DNA of 36,820 nt from Gammaproteobacteria bacterium (GTDB lineage Bacteria; Pseudomonadota; Gammaproteobacteria; Arenicellales; CAJQKF01): the NCBI GenBank assembly GCA_030429665.1, contig JAUIEZ010000037.1, forward strand, positions 1-36,820, given 5' to 3'. The position numbers were made by a program, and so were the translations under genes. This document shows, piece by piece, positions 17,087-24,730 of this stretch (its first letter is position 1; the number at the start of each line of letters is the position of its first letter). The notes under the pieces are model-generated. The model was not told where the DNA came from. It saw only the letters and a program-made list of their open reading frames with translations, and made no database searches.

Positions 17087-17203
17087 ATGAACAGCTACGA
17101 GCCCAGAGATCACCAGGTCAGCGGCAAAGATGTTTGTTGTGCCTGGGCGTTGTCGGTGATTGCGGCGGCGGGATTCTTGTTTCTCGTTTCCTTCCTGTTT
17201 TGA
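17087..17203 (+). CDS. Small single-pass membrane protein (38 aa)
   Basis: An ATG at 17087 has GGGAG at 17075-17079, seven bases upstream, and reads 38 codons to TGA at 17201-17203. The peptide has a hydrophilic N-terminus of about 17 residues (MNSYEPRDHQVSGKDVCC) followed by one strongly hydrophobic helix (ALSVIAAAGFLFLVSFLF) that ends at the stop, the profile of a genuine small membrane protein. It lies between the cyclase-ATPase gene and the convergent Crp-type gene. Two adjacent cysteines sit at the membrane border. No family is recognised; its function is unknown. Confidence 0.55.
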   Translation: MNSYEPRDHQVSGKDVCCAWALSVIAAAGFLFLVSFLF

Positions 17204-17215
17204 TTTCGAAACAGG
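17194..17215. terminator. Hairpin at the end of the small membrane-protein gene
   Basis: CCTGTTT (17194-17200) and AAACAGG (17209-17215) form a perfect 7-bp stem with an 8-base loop that contains the stop codon of the small gene. No T-run follows on either strand, so terminator function is only a possibility. It lies 16 bases from the end of the convergent Crp-type gene. Confidence 0.3.
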
Positions 17216-17230
17216 TGGTTCGACCGTCCG

Positions 17231-17938
17231 CTAAAGATCCTCCGGCAACATCGCCGACAGTCGGCCGATGCCGGTCACGGTCAGGATTCTTCCGCGCTGG
17301 CGAATGACGCCCATCCGCGCCAGCGCGGACAACTCGCGGGAGACGGCTTCGCGGTGGGTATCGATACGGCTGGCGATTTCGGCGTGGGTCGGGAAGTCGG
17401 GAACGACCGCCTCGTCGCGACCCGCGGCGTGCTGGCGCGCCATGCGCAACACCTCCAGGCGTACCCGGTCGCGAACGTCCAGTGCGCCGTCTCGATAGAC
17501 CCTGTCGGCCAACGCCCTGACCATTCTCGCCAGGCGCGACAGCGCCGCCGACGCGATGGACGGGTAGCGCGAAGTCAGCTCGCGGAAAGCGCGAGCCGAC
17601 ATCGCGCCGATAACGGATTTTTCAAGCGCGATCACGCCGGCCGTGCGCGGCATGCCGTCGATCGCGGCGAGTTCGCCAAAGACGTGGCCGGCGCCGAGAT
17701 CCTCGTACGCGATCTCGCGACCCGACGAGGAAAACGCCGTCACGCGCACGCGGCCGGACCCGACGAGGTACACCTCGTCGGACTTTTCACGAAACGAAAA
17801 AACCTCGCTGCCGGGCGCGTATTCGCGCCACTTGACGTTCGCCGACACGTCGGAGATGCCGGCTGCATCCAACCCGGAAAAAAGTTCGATGCGACCGATC
17901 AACCCGGCCGGGTCACCGATTTCGGTGTGTTTGTGCAT
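17231..17938 (-). CDS. Crp/Fnr-family transcriptional regulator with cyclic-nucleotide-binding domain
   Basis: Transcription factor of 235 residues. The N-terminal beta-roll carries the phosphate-binding cassette FGELAAIDGMPRTA (87-100), with the Glu and Arg typical of proteins that bind cyclic nucleotides. A dimer helix and a winged helix-turn-helix follow (PTHAEIASRIDTHREAVSRE). The recognition helix holds Arg-Glu-x-x-x-Arg (REAVSR), the arrangement by which E. coli CRP contacts GTGA half-sites. There are no Fnr-type iron-sulfur cysteines, so cyclic nucleotide rather than oxygen is the likelier signal; this is inference from family knowledge. The ATG at 17938 has GGGAG about ten bases upstream. 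It converges on the cyclase-ATPase region, which suggests a local signal and receptor pair, and is divergent from the OmpA-family gene. Confidence 0.88.
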   Translation of the reverse strand: MHKHTEIGDPAGLIGRIELFSGLDAAGISDVSANVKWREYAPGSEVFSFREKSDEVYLVGSGRVRVTAFSSSGREIAYEDLGAGHVFGELAAIDGMPRTAGVIALEKSVIGAMSARAFRELTSRYPSIASAALSRLARMVRALADRVYRDGALDVRDRVRLEVLRMARQHAAGRDEAVVPDFPTHAEIASRIDTHREAVSRELSALARMGVIRQRGRILTVTGIGRLSAMLPEDL

Positions 17939-18367
17939 CCGCGTTGAACTCCCGCTCGTTCATCGTCGGCCAAGCGTCGACGAGCCGGGACGGCGGGTTC
18001 GACGTATCGAAGGGAATGCCGTCGACGGCCGACGAATTATTTCACCTCGCCGATGCGGTGTCAGCCCGTTTACGTCGAAATTGCCGGACAAAATCCGCAT
18101 CGGCGGCGCGGCCCGGCCGACGGACGGTGCCAAACGAACGATGGGTCGATTGGCGCCGATTGTCGCGCCGCGACCGACTGTCGGGCGATTCTCAAGGTAA
18201 GTGAACGCACACTGAACGTGAGTTAACTTTTAACATTGGAGCGCCGGTATATTGTCGTTAGAATTTCGCCGTGCTCCGGTGATTCCGGACATGGCAGGCG
18301 CTTGTCGTAAATAGCTGGCGGCCAGCACGGCAGGCATCAAGGACAATGAGTTTGTTGGAGAGACAGC
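17939..18367. other. Intergenic region between the Crp-type and OmpA-family genes
   Basis: This 429-base stretch lies between divergent genes. The open frames across it have no ribosome-binding site and no recognisable product, so I call no gene. The right part turns AT-rich and holds an inverted repeat GTTAA-CTT-TTAAC (18222-18234), AGTG-N6-CACT (18200-18213), and the candidate ompA promoter. I looked for a full TGTGA-N6-TCACA site for the neighbouring Crp-type regulator and found none. Confidence 0.5.
18236..18264 (+). promoter_or_regulatory. Candidate sigma-70 promoter of the OmpA-family gene
   Basis: TTGGAG (18236-18241) and TAGAAT (18259-18264) are separated by 17 bases, 8 of 12 consensus matches. 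An alternative -10, TATATT, lies at 18248-18253. AT-rich DNA just upstream (18222-18235) could act as an UP element. The leader would be about 97 bases. Confidence 0.45.
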
Positions 18368-19342
18368 GTGAGAAGATACATGGGCATCGGTTTGGCGGCG
18401 ATCCTGGTTTGCGCCGGTGGCGGCACCGCCAGCGCCCAGGGACAGTCGGGAACACCGTACATCGGACTCGGCGCGAGTTCGCTGGCGCTTGACGACGACC
18501 GGGTCGTCGGCGTTCCGACTCGTTCCCCCGGCCACTCGTCGAAGGTCATCAGCCTGTTTCTCGGATACCGGTTCGACGAGAACTGGTCGGCCGACGTCAG
18601 TTTCGGCGGCGACGTCAGCAACAATGTCGACGCCGACGAGTTCGCCCTCAACGCCTACCGATACTTCGGTGATTCGAACGCGCGCTGGCGACCGTACGTG
18701 TCCGGCGGCCTGAGCAACTTCAGCATCGACGATGCGACCGACGACGACTCCACCGACCAGGTGCAGATCGGGCTCGGCGTCTCCGCCGCGCTGGGTGCCG
18801 GAGACGACGCCGAGTTGCGGCTGGGTTATCAGCATTACTCGACCATCAGCGGCGACTCCTACGATGACGACGCGTGGTACGTGCGCGTGAACTGGAACTT
18901 CGGTAATCCGGCGCCGGTCGTCGCCCAGGCTCAAGCCCAGCCCGTCGTTGCGCCCGCGCCGCAGCCCGTGGAAAAGGAAGTCACGGACACCTACGAATTG
19001 CTCGTCGAGTTCGATTTCGACAAGTCGAACATCCGCTCCGTATACGAACCCCAGTTCCGGGAAATCGCCGACAAGCTGAACTCGGACAGTAATGTCAGCA
19101 TGATGATCGAAGGTCACACCGACTGGATCGGAACCGACGAGTACAACCAGGCGTTGTCGATTCGCCGGGCGCAGGCGGTCAAGCAGAAGTTCGTCGACGA
19201 CTACGGCTTCTCGCCCGATCGCATCGATATCGAGGGCTACGGCGAGTCGCGTCCGAAGGCGAGCAACGAGACGGCCGAGGGGCGGCAGCGCAACCGGCGC
19301 GCCGTTGCCGTGATCCTGCGGGTGCGGACGGTCACGGAGTAG
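18368..19342 (+). CDS. ompA: OmpA-family outer-membrane protein
   Basis: Outer-membrane porin-like protein of 324 residues that tethers the outer membrane to peptidoglycan. A signal peptide (GIGLAAILVCAGGGTASAQG, cleavage after ASA) is followed by an eight-strand-type N-terminal barrel (about 25-178, ending VRVNWNF), a Pro/Ala/Gln linker (PAPVVAQAQAQPVVAPAPQP), and an OmpA_C domain (about 210-320) with EFDFDKSNIRS, EGHTDWIGTDEYNQALS and RRAQAV, including the Asp and Arg that bind diaminopimelate. The GTG at 18368 is preceded by GGAGAG (18357-18362); an in-frame ATG four codons later is an alternative. The barrel is Asp-rich. It is a single-gene unit with its own promoter region. Confidence 0.92.
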   Translation: MRRYMGIGLAAILVCAGGGTASAQGQSGTPYIGLGASSLALDDDRVVGVPTRSPGHSSKVISLFLGYRFDENWSADVSFGGDVSNNVDADEFALNAYRYFGDSNARWRPYVSGGLSNFSIDDATDDDSTDQVQIGLGVSAALGAGDDAELRLGYQHYSTISGDSYDDDAWYVRVNWNFGNPAPVVAQAQAQPVVAPAPQPVEKEVTDTYELLVEFDFDKSNIRSVYEPQFREIADKLNSDSNVSMMIEGHTDWIGTDEYNQALSIRRAQAVKQKFVDDYGFSPDRIDIEGYGESRPKASNETAEGRQRNRRAVAVILRVRTVTE

Positions 19343-19472
19343 CCGCCAGGGCGCCGGTTCGCGCGGCAAAGAACTCGCTTGCGTAACCGGTGCCGTCCGG
19401 CCAAGTTCCGATGGTCCGGGGTCGGCGTCGGCTCGACCGCGCCGGGCGCCTTCATCCAGCGCGCTAACGCTC

Positions 19473-20309
19473 CTACTTGATGCCCGAATGCATGAAGGAC
19501 TGGATGAACTGGCGCTGAAACAGCAGGAACGCGATCAGCAGCGGCGCGACCGATAGCAGTGTCGCCGACGAGATGATGGACCAGTCGACGCCGGACTCGG
19601 GCGCGCCGAAAATCCCGAGCCCCACCGTCAGCGGGCGTGTCTCCACCGAATTGGAAACCACCAGCGGCCACAGGAAATTGTTCCAGTGGTGGCTGATGGA
19701 TACCAGCCCGTACGCAAGGTAGGTCGGACGCGCCAGGGGCACGTATACCCGCCACAACACGCCGAACATCCCGCAACCCTCGAGCCGCGCGGCTTCCTCG
19801 AGTTCCCTGGGCGTCGACTTGAAGGTCTGGCGGAGAAGGAAAATGCCGAATGCGCTGGCCATGTAAGGCAGTCCGATGCCGGTAATGGTGTCGACGAGTC
19901 CGAGCGACGCCAGCGTGCCATAGTTCTCGACGATCAGGATTTCCGGCGCCACCATGAGTTGCACCAGCACCAGCGCAAAGGCGACGTTGCTGCCTGCGAA
20001 GCGGTAGCGGGCGAAGGCGTATGCTGCCAGCGTGCAGATGACGAGCTGGGACGCCAGCAGCATGGTCACCAGCATGAAGGTGTTCAGTCCGTAGCGCAGG
20101 AAGGGCGCCCTGGACAGTGCCTCGCGGAAGTTCTCCAGCGTCAATGGCGCGAACACGTTGAAGTGAATGGCGTACTCGCTGGAATGAAACGCTGCCCAAA
20201 AGGCGTATAAAAGCGGCGAGATCCACAGGATCGCCAGCACCCAGGCGGCCAGGGTCTGCAGAAGATCGGCAAGATCCAGGTTCCGGGTGGCGTGGGCCGG
20301 CAAGTTCAT
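19473..20309 (-). CDS. ugpE: Sugar/glycerol-3-phosphate-type ABC transporter permease (UgpE/MalG family)
   Basis: Second inner-membrane permease of the Ugp-type importer. The 278 residues contain about six hydrophobic helices and the EAA loop that docks the ATPase (EEAARLEGCGMFGVLWRVYVP). The C-terminus LFQRQFIQSFMHSGIK matches the family's usual QRxFxxGxxxGAxK ending in position. Its ATG at 20309 overlaps the TGA of ugpA as ATGA, so translation is coupled. It is the last gene of the glpR-ugpCBAE array; no clear terminator is visible before the convergent OmpA-family gene ends at 19342. Confidence 0.88.
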   Translation of the reverse strand: MNLPAHATRNLDLADLLQTLAAWVLAILWISPLLYAFWAAFHSSEYAIHFNVFAPLTLENFREALSRAPFLRYGLNTFMLVTMLLASQLVICTLAAYAFARYRFAGSNVAFALVLVQLMVAPEILIVENYGTLASLGLVDTITGIGLPYMASAFGIFLLRQTFKSTPRELEEAARLEGCGMFGVLWRVYVPLARPTYLAYGLVSISHHWNNFLWPLVVSNSVETRPLTVGLGIFGAPESGVDWSIISSATLLSVAPLLIAFLLFQRQFIQSFMHSGIK

Positions 20310-21190
20310 CGGTAGTGTATCCGCTTGTCGAGCAGAAAGAACTGCGCGAGCGCGAGCACCGCGAGGATTGCCAGCAGCACCGCGGTCAACGTGGCGGCGT
20401 AGTTGGTGTCGAAGTAGGAGAACGCGGTCTCGTAGATGTAGTACAGCAGCAGGTTGCTGGCGTTGTCCGGGCCGCCCTTGGTAAGCACGAACAGGTGATC
20501 GACCAGCTTGAACGAGTTCAGCACCGCGTTGATCAGCACGAAGAGGGTCGTCGGCATCAACAGGGGGAAGACGACTCTGCGGAAGTAGTACCAGCGCGAT
20601 GCCCCCTCCAGCCTGGCCGCCTCCTTCAATTCCGGCGGAAGGTGCTGCAGCGCGGCCAGGTAGAAGATCATGAAGAAGCCCGCTTCCTTCCAGATGGTCA
20701 TGACGATGATGGCCGGCAGCACGGTGTCCGGATCGCCCAGCCAGTTATGCCCCGGCAGGCCGAACAAGCCCAGCAGCCTGTCGATCAGGCCGATGTCCGG
20801 CGAGTAGAAGAACAGCCAGATGTTGGCGACCGCGATCATCGGCAGGATGGTGGGCGTGAAATAAGCCAGGCGCAGCAGCGAGCGGCCGGGCAGCGCGCGG
20901 TTGACCAGCAGCGCCATGCCGATAGCCAGGGCCACCGAGGTGGGAATGGTACCGATCGCGAACCACAGGTTGTTGGACAGTACCTTCCAGAAGATCGGGT
21001 CCTCCATCATCGACTCGTAGTTCCCCGCGCCGATGAATCGCGACGGCCGGATCGCGCTGCCCTTGGAGAACAGGCTCTCGTAGACGGTGGCCACGGTGGG
21101 GTAGTGGGTGAAGCCGATCAGCAGGATCGCCGCCGGCGTTAACAGCAGCCAGCCGTAGACGTGGCGCATGATGTTGGATGTCGGACCCAT
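20306..21190 (-). CDS. ugpA: Sugar/glycerol-3-phosphate-type ABC transporter permease (UgpA/MalF family)
   Basis: First permease of the importer, 294 residues with six predicted membrane helices starting with YGWLLLTPAAILLIGFTHYP and an EAA loop (KEAARLEGASRWYYFRRVVF). Conserved family segments include FNLLSKGGPDNAS-like VLTKGGPDNAS and the preceding LVDHLF. It starts 63 bases after the binding-protein gene; that gap holds a strong hairpin that could lower membrane-component expression relative to the binding protein. The next permease overlaps its stop codon. Confidence 0.88.
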   Translation of the reverse strand: MGPTSNIMRHVYGWLLLTPAAILLIGFTHYPTVATVYESLFSKGSAIRPSRFIGAGNYESMMEDPIFWKVLSNNLWFAIGTIPTSVALAIGMALLVNRALPGRSLLRLAYFTPTILPMIAVANIWLFFYSPDIGLIDRLLGLFGLPGHNWLGDPDTVLPAIIVMTIWKEAGFFMIFYLAALQHLPPELKEAARLEGASRWYYFRRVVFPLLMPTTLFVLINAVLNSFKLVDHLFVLTKGGPDNASNLLLYYIYETAFSYFDTNYAATLTAVLLAILAVLALAQFFLLDKRIHYR

Positions 21191-21212
21191 AATGTTCTCA
21201 CGCGGTGCGCCG

Positions 21213-21244
21213 GGCGGGGGCGTCCCGTCCGGGACGCCCCCGCC
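21213..21244 (-). promoter_or_regulatory. Perfect 14-bp intercistronic hairpin between ugpB and ugpA
   Basis: Bases 21213-21226 and 21231-21244 are exact inverse complements of 14 bases around a GTCC loop. No T-run follows on the minus strand, so it is not a classical terminator. It lies directly after the binding-protein stop and 22 bases before the ugpA start, where such structures in other binding-protein operons protect the upstream mRNA or cause partial termination, giving more binding protein than permease. Confidence 0.6.
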
Positions 21245-21253
21245 GCTGGGCGG

Positions 21254-22531
21254 CTAGCGGTAGGGCCGAAGCAGGCGATCCGCCTGGGACTGCGCCTCGC
21301 CGAGCGCCTCCGCCGGGGACTTGGCGCCGGTCAGGGCGGCCTGGATCGCGTCGTCGAGCAGCTTGCGCACGCGGCCGGTCTGGTACGTGGACAACTCGGC
21401 GGTGGCAAACTCGAGCTGGTCGCGAGCCACTGCCGCATAGGGGAATTCCTTCACGTACTCCTGCAGCGCCTCGGTCTCGTAGGCGGCGGGACTGACGCCC
21501 ATGTACCCGGTCTTGATCGACCACCGGGCCGACTGTTCGGGACCGGTCATGAACTTGACCAGCTTCATGGCCGCCACCCGTTCCTCGGGCGAGGTCTGCT
21601 TGAAGATGTAGAAGTTGCCGCCGCCCGTCGGCGTGCCTCGCCGCTTGTTGGCCGGCAACATGGCGACGCCGAAGTCGAACGTGGCGTTGTTCTTCACCGC
21701 GGTCAGGTTGCCGGTCGAATGCCACATCATCGCCGTGCGGCCCTCGAGAAAATTCTGCCGCAGCGTGCCCCACTCGATGGTGCCCTCCGGCATGACCTTG
21801 TGGGTCGCGCCGAGCGCGCGCCAGAACTCGAGCGCCTCGACCGTCGCGGGCGCGTCGAAATAGGTGGTGTCGCCGGCGCCGTTCATCAGTACCTGGTCGT
21901 TCTGCATGGTCAGCGCGCCGAACATCCAGTACGGGTATCCCGTGGAGGGAATCATTACGCCCCATTGCGAACCGTCGTCCTTGGTCAACTTCTTGCCCGC
22001 CTCGGCCAACTCGTCCCAGGTCGCCGGCGGCGAGTCGGGGTCGAGACCGGCCTCGCGAAACGCGTCCTTGTTGTAGTACATCACGATGGTCGAGCGCTGG
22101 AACGGAATGCCCCAGGTCTTGCCGCCGGTACGGCCGTTCTCCATCAGCGTGGGATAAAAGGAATCGAGCCATGTCTTCTCCTCGTCCGTGCTGACGATGT
22201 CGTCAAACGGGACGATGGCGTCCTGCTCGATCAGTTCGTAGATGTCGATCGAGAACATCACGGACAACTGCGCCGGTTCGCCGCTTTGCAGCGCCGCGAG
22301 CGCCTTGATTCGGGCGTCGTTGTAATTGCCGGCATAAATCGCGTTGACCTTGATGTCCGGGTTCTCCGCCATGAAGTCGGCGACCATGCCGTCGACCACT
22401 TCGGTCAGCGGTCCGCCGACGGCCACCGGGTAGTACATGGTCAACTCGGTATCGGCCTGTGCCGCCATTCCCGCGCCCATGCAGGCCGCCACGGCAAGCC
22501 CGGTCACGCTTCTTTTCAACTTCGTCAACAT
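21254..22531 (-). CDS. ugpB: ABC transporter extracellular substrate-binding protein (UgpB family)
   Basis: Periplasmic solute-binding protein of 425 residues (family 1, MalE/UgpB fold) feeding the UgpAEC importer. The ATG at 22531 is chosen for AGGAGG about nine bases upstream and for the signal peptide that starts there (SVTGLAVAACMGAGMAAQA, cleavage before DTEL). Typical family features are FMAENPDIKVNAIYAGNY near the N-terminus, the hinge segment WGIPFQRSTIVMYYNKDAF, and FYIFKQTSPEERVAAMKLVK. The GlpR-type regulator in the same operon favours a glycerol-phosphate or glycerophosphodiester ligand, but the binding residues cannot be verified here, and a sugar or polyol is equally possible. 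Confidence 0.88.
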   Translation of the reverse strand: MLTKLKRSVTGLAVAACMGAGMAAQADTELTMYYPVAVGGPLTEVVDGMVADFMAENPDIKVNAIYAGNYNDARIKALAALQSGEPAQLSVMFSIDIYELIEQDAIVPFDDIVSTDEEKTWLDSFYPTLMENGRTGGKTWGIPFQRSTIVMYYNKDAFREAGLDPDSPPATWDELAEAGKKLTKDDGSQWGVMIPSTGYPYWMFGALTMQNDQVLMNGAGDTTYFDAPATVEALEFWRALGATHKVMPEGTIEWGTLRQNFLEGRTAMMWHSTGNLTAVKNNATFDFGVAMLPANKRRGTPTGGGNFYIFKQTSPEERVAAMKLVKFMTGPEQSARWSIKTGYMGVSPAAYETEALQEYVKEFPYAAVARDQLEFATAELSTYQTGRVRKLLDDAIQAALTGAKSPAEALGEAQSQADRLLRPYR

Positions 22532-22625
22532 TGCTTCAACCTCCTCGCGGTGTGTGAACGATGGGACGCCGGTAGGTGCCGGCGCGCCCGGATTCCGGCG
22601 CACTACCTGTCGCGTCCGGGAAAAA

Positions 22626-23645
22626 TCATGCCTTGCGATCGCGGACCCGCCGGCCGCGCTCGTCGAACAGGTGCACGTCCGCCGGGTCCCATGCGACGTG
22701 CAGCGTGTCGCCCGGGGCCACGTGTGTTCGCCCCTCGACGCGCGCCATCAGCGCCCTGCCGCGATGCACCAGCCGCAGCACGGTTTCGGCGCCCATGTAG
22801 TCGACCGCGGCCACCTCGACGGGCAGGCCGGTGTCGGCCAGGCGCAGTTTCTCCGGACGAACGCCGAGCTTGGCCGCGCCGTCGGCGCCGGCCACCGTCG
22901 CATCGATGCTCGACAGCGGCAACACGTTCATGGGCGGCGTGCCGAGGAACTGGGCGGCGAACTCGCTCTGCGGATGTTCGTACAACCAGGCCGGTTCGCC
23001 GATCTGCTCAATCCGGCCGTCCCGCAGCAGCACGACCTGGTCGGCCATGGACATCGCCTCGATCTGGTCATGGGTCACGTATAGCATCGTCAGGTTAAGC
23101 TCGCGTTGCAGCCGGTGAATCTCGTCGCGCATCTCCGCGCGAAGCTTCGCGTCGAGATTGGACAGCGGCTCGTCCATCAGGCACACCGGTTGCTTGGAGA
23201 CGATGGTGCGGGCCAGGGCCACGCGCTGGCGCTGGCCACCGGACAGTTGCGCGGGTTTTCGATGCAGCAACGACTCCAGCCCGACCATTTTCGCCGCCTC
23301 GACGAGACGCGCCTCGCGCTCCGAGGCATCGACGCGCCGGACCTTCAGGCCGAACAGGATGTTCTCGCGCACGTCGAGGTGGGGAAACAGCGCATAGGAC
23401 TGAAACACCATGGATACGCGCCGACGCGCCGGATCCAGGCGGGTCACGTCGTCCCCGCCGATACGGACCCGGCCGCCGTCGGCGCTCTCCAGGCCGGCGA
23501 TCAGGCGAAGTATGGTGGATTTTCCGCAGCCCGACGGTCCCAGCAGCACGGTAAGGGTGCCCTCGCCGACGCTGAAGGACACCTCGTCGACGGCGCGCAT
23601 GTCACCCCATTGCTTGACCAGACCGTCGATCCGGATGCCGCTCAT
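22626..23645 (-). CDS. ugpC: ABC transporter ATP-binding protein (UgpC/MalK family)
   Basis: ATPase of the Ugp-type importer, 339 residues. Walker A GPSGCGKS (36-43), Q-loop in FQSYALFPHLDVREN, signature LSGGQRQRVALARTI, Walker B VCLMDEPLSNLDAKLR and the switch His in YVTHDQIEAM are all intact. A C-terminal TOBE/MalK-type regulatory domain follows (LGVRPEKLRLADTG). The ATG at 23645 overlaps the TGA of the GlpR-like regulator as ATGA. Ninety-four bases separate it from ugpB; this gap holds the ugpB ribosome-binding site and an imperfect GC-rich inverted repeat. Confidence 0.92.
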   Translation of the reverse strand: MSGIRIDGLVKQWGDMRAVDEVSFSVGEGTLTVLLGPSGCGKSTILRLIAGLESADGGRVRIGGDDVTRLDPARRRVSMVFQSYALFPHLDVRENILFGLKVRRVDASEREARLVEAAKMVGLESLLHRKPAQLSGGQRQRVALARTIVSKQPVCLMDEPLSNLDAKLRAEMRDEIHRLQRELNLTMLYVTHDQIEAMSMADQVVLLRDGRIEQIGEPAWLYEHPQSEFAAQFLGTPPMNVLPLSSIDATVAGADGAAKLGVRPEKLRLADTGLPVEVAAVDYMGAETVLRLVHRGRALMARVEGRTHVAPGDTLHVAWDPADVHLFDERGRRVRDRKA

Positions 23646-24463
23646 CGCATCGCCTCGTTGCAGACGACGAGTTCGGCATCGGAAGCGTCGATCAGCGACA
23701 TGATGCGCTTCGGCGGCCGCGCGTTGCAGAAGATTCGCGTCGCCTGGTCGATGCGACCGCCGCGCACGTGTGCCACGCGGCCGAACTTGGTGTCGTCGAG
23801 CACCAGGAACGTCGTTCGGCTGTTGGCGTGGATCAACTGGCGCGCGCGCACCTCGTCCTCGTGAAAGTCCAACAGCGTGCCGTCTTCGTCCACGCCGGCC
23901 ACGCCGTATATGCCGAACTCGAACAGGTAGGACGACAGGAACGACGCAAGTCCTGGTCCGAGTACGTCGCAGTCGCTGTTGCGCACCGCGCCGCCCGCCA
24001 CGTGGACCTTGAAGGTGGGATTGGCGCAGGCGAGCAGGGCGATGTGGAGATTGTTGGTGAAGATGCGCAGCCCGTCGTGACGCATCAGCGCGCCGGCCAC
24101 CACCGCCGGGGTCGTGCCGATGCTGAAGGCCACCGAGACGTTGTCCGGCACGTGCCTCGCTACCTCGCGCGCGATTGCCCGCTTGGCTCTCTGGGCAAGT
24201 ATCTTTCGCGACTGGTAGGCGATGTTCCCGGTTTCCGCGGGTTTCTCTATGCCGCCATGGCGACGCCTGGCGAGACCGTGATCACACAACGTGTTCAAGT
24301 CTCGGCGGATGGTTTGCGTCGATACGCTGAAACGCGCGGAGAGCGCCTCCACGCTCAGGAAGCCGTCTTTGCGCAGCAGCTCGGTAATCTGCGCCTGTCG
24401 CTCGGATAGATCCACGACCGCTTCTCGATCCTCCCGTGTATTCGTCGTTCGGATACCCGCCAT
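23642..24463 (-). CDS. glpR: GlpR-like DeoR-family transcriptional repressor
   Basis: DeoR-family repressor of 273 residues. The N-terminal winged helix-turn-helix is LSVEALSARFSVSTQTIRRD, and the C-terminal sugar-phosphate sensor domain carries SIGTTPAVVAGAL, IFTNNLHIA, HVAGGAVRNSD and VAGVDEDGTLLDFHEDEVRA, closely following E. coli GlpR, whose inducer is sn-glycerol-3-phosphate. It is the first gene of the ugpCBAE array and is coupled to ugpC by an ATGA overlap, so it most likely controls this importer and itself. ATG 24463 was preferred over a TTG at 24496 because of start-codon type and domain position; neither has a strong ribosome-binding site. A half operator matching the E. coli GlpR consensus lies 20 bases upstream. 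Confidence 0.87.
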   Translation of the reverse strand: MAGIRTTNTREDREAVVDLSERQAQITELLRKDGFLSVEALSARFSVSTQTIRRDLNTLCDHGLARRRHGGIEKPAETGNIAYQSRKILAQRAKRAIAREVARHVPDNVSVAFSIGTTPAVVAGALMRHDGLRIFTNNLHIALLACANPTFKVHVAGGAVRNSDCDVLGPGLASFLSSYLFEFGIYGVAGVDEDGTLLDFHEDEVRARQLIHANSRTTFLVLDDTKFGRVAHVRGGRIDQATRIFCNARPPKRIMSLIDASDAELVVCNEAMR

Positions 24464-24482
24464 GGCCGGTTCCGTTGAGTCT

Positions 24483-24492
24483 AATGCTCGAA
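24483..24492. promoter_or_regulatory. Candidate GlpR half operator
   Basis: AATGCTCGAA fits all ten positions of the E. coli GlpR consensus WATKYTCGWW as I remember it. A weaker copy, AAGATTCGTG (7 of 10), lies at 24501-24510. The site is 20 bases upstream of the glpR start, where binding would block transcription of the whole glpR-ugp unit. Short degenerate motifs occur by chance, so the position is the main support. Confidence 0.4.
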
Positions 24493-24730
24493 ACAAATGA
24501 AAGATTCGTGACAGGATCGAGGGCGACGATGGGCGCGCGATCTGTCATGCCGAAGGCCCCGTGGAAACCACCTGTCGACGGTCGCGCGGGGCGAAATCCG
24601 TTCGCCGGAGAGGCGGAATCCCGCTCCACGACGACGTGCGTCGTTCACCTTTCCTCGTCGATGCCGTAGATCGTTCGCCCGGGCGCCGGTGCGCGCCTTG
24701 GGCATGATCGCGCTATGATGGCCTCCCGTA

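Noticed and set aside
17944-18204. Possible 86-residue gene upstream of the OmpA-family gene
   Set aside because: No ribosome-binding site, basic low-information translation, and it overlaps the likely promoter region of the Crp-type gene.
18200-18234. Possible Crp binding site upstream of the OmpA-family gene
   Set aside because: AGTG-N6-CACT and GTTAA-CTT-TTAAC are symmetric, but neither matches TGTGA-N6-TCACA closely enough to claim control by the neighbouring Crp-type regulator.
24464-24496. TTG start for the GlpR-like regulator 33 bases upstream
   Set aside because: TTG starts are rare, the extra residues are not part of the family, and the site would run through the operator region.
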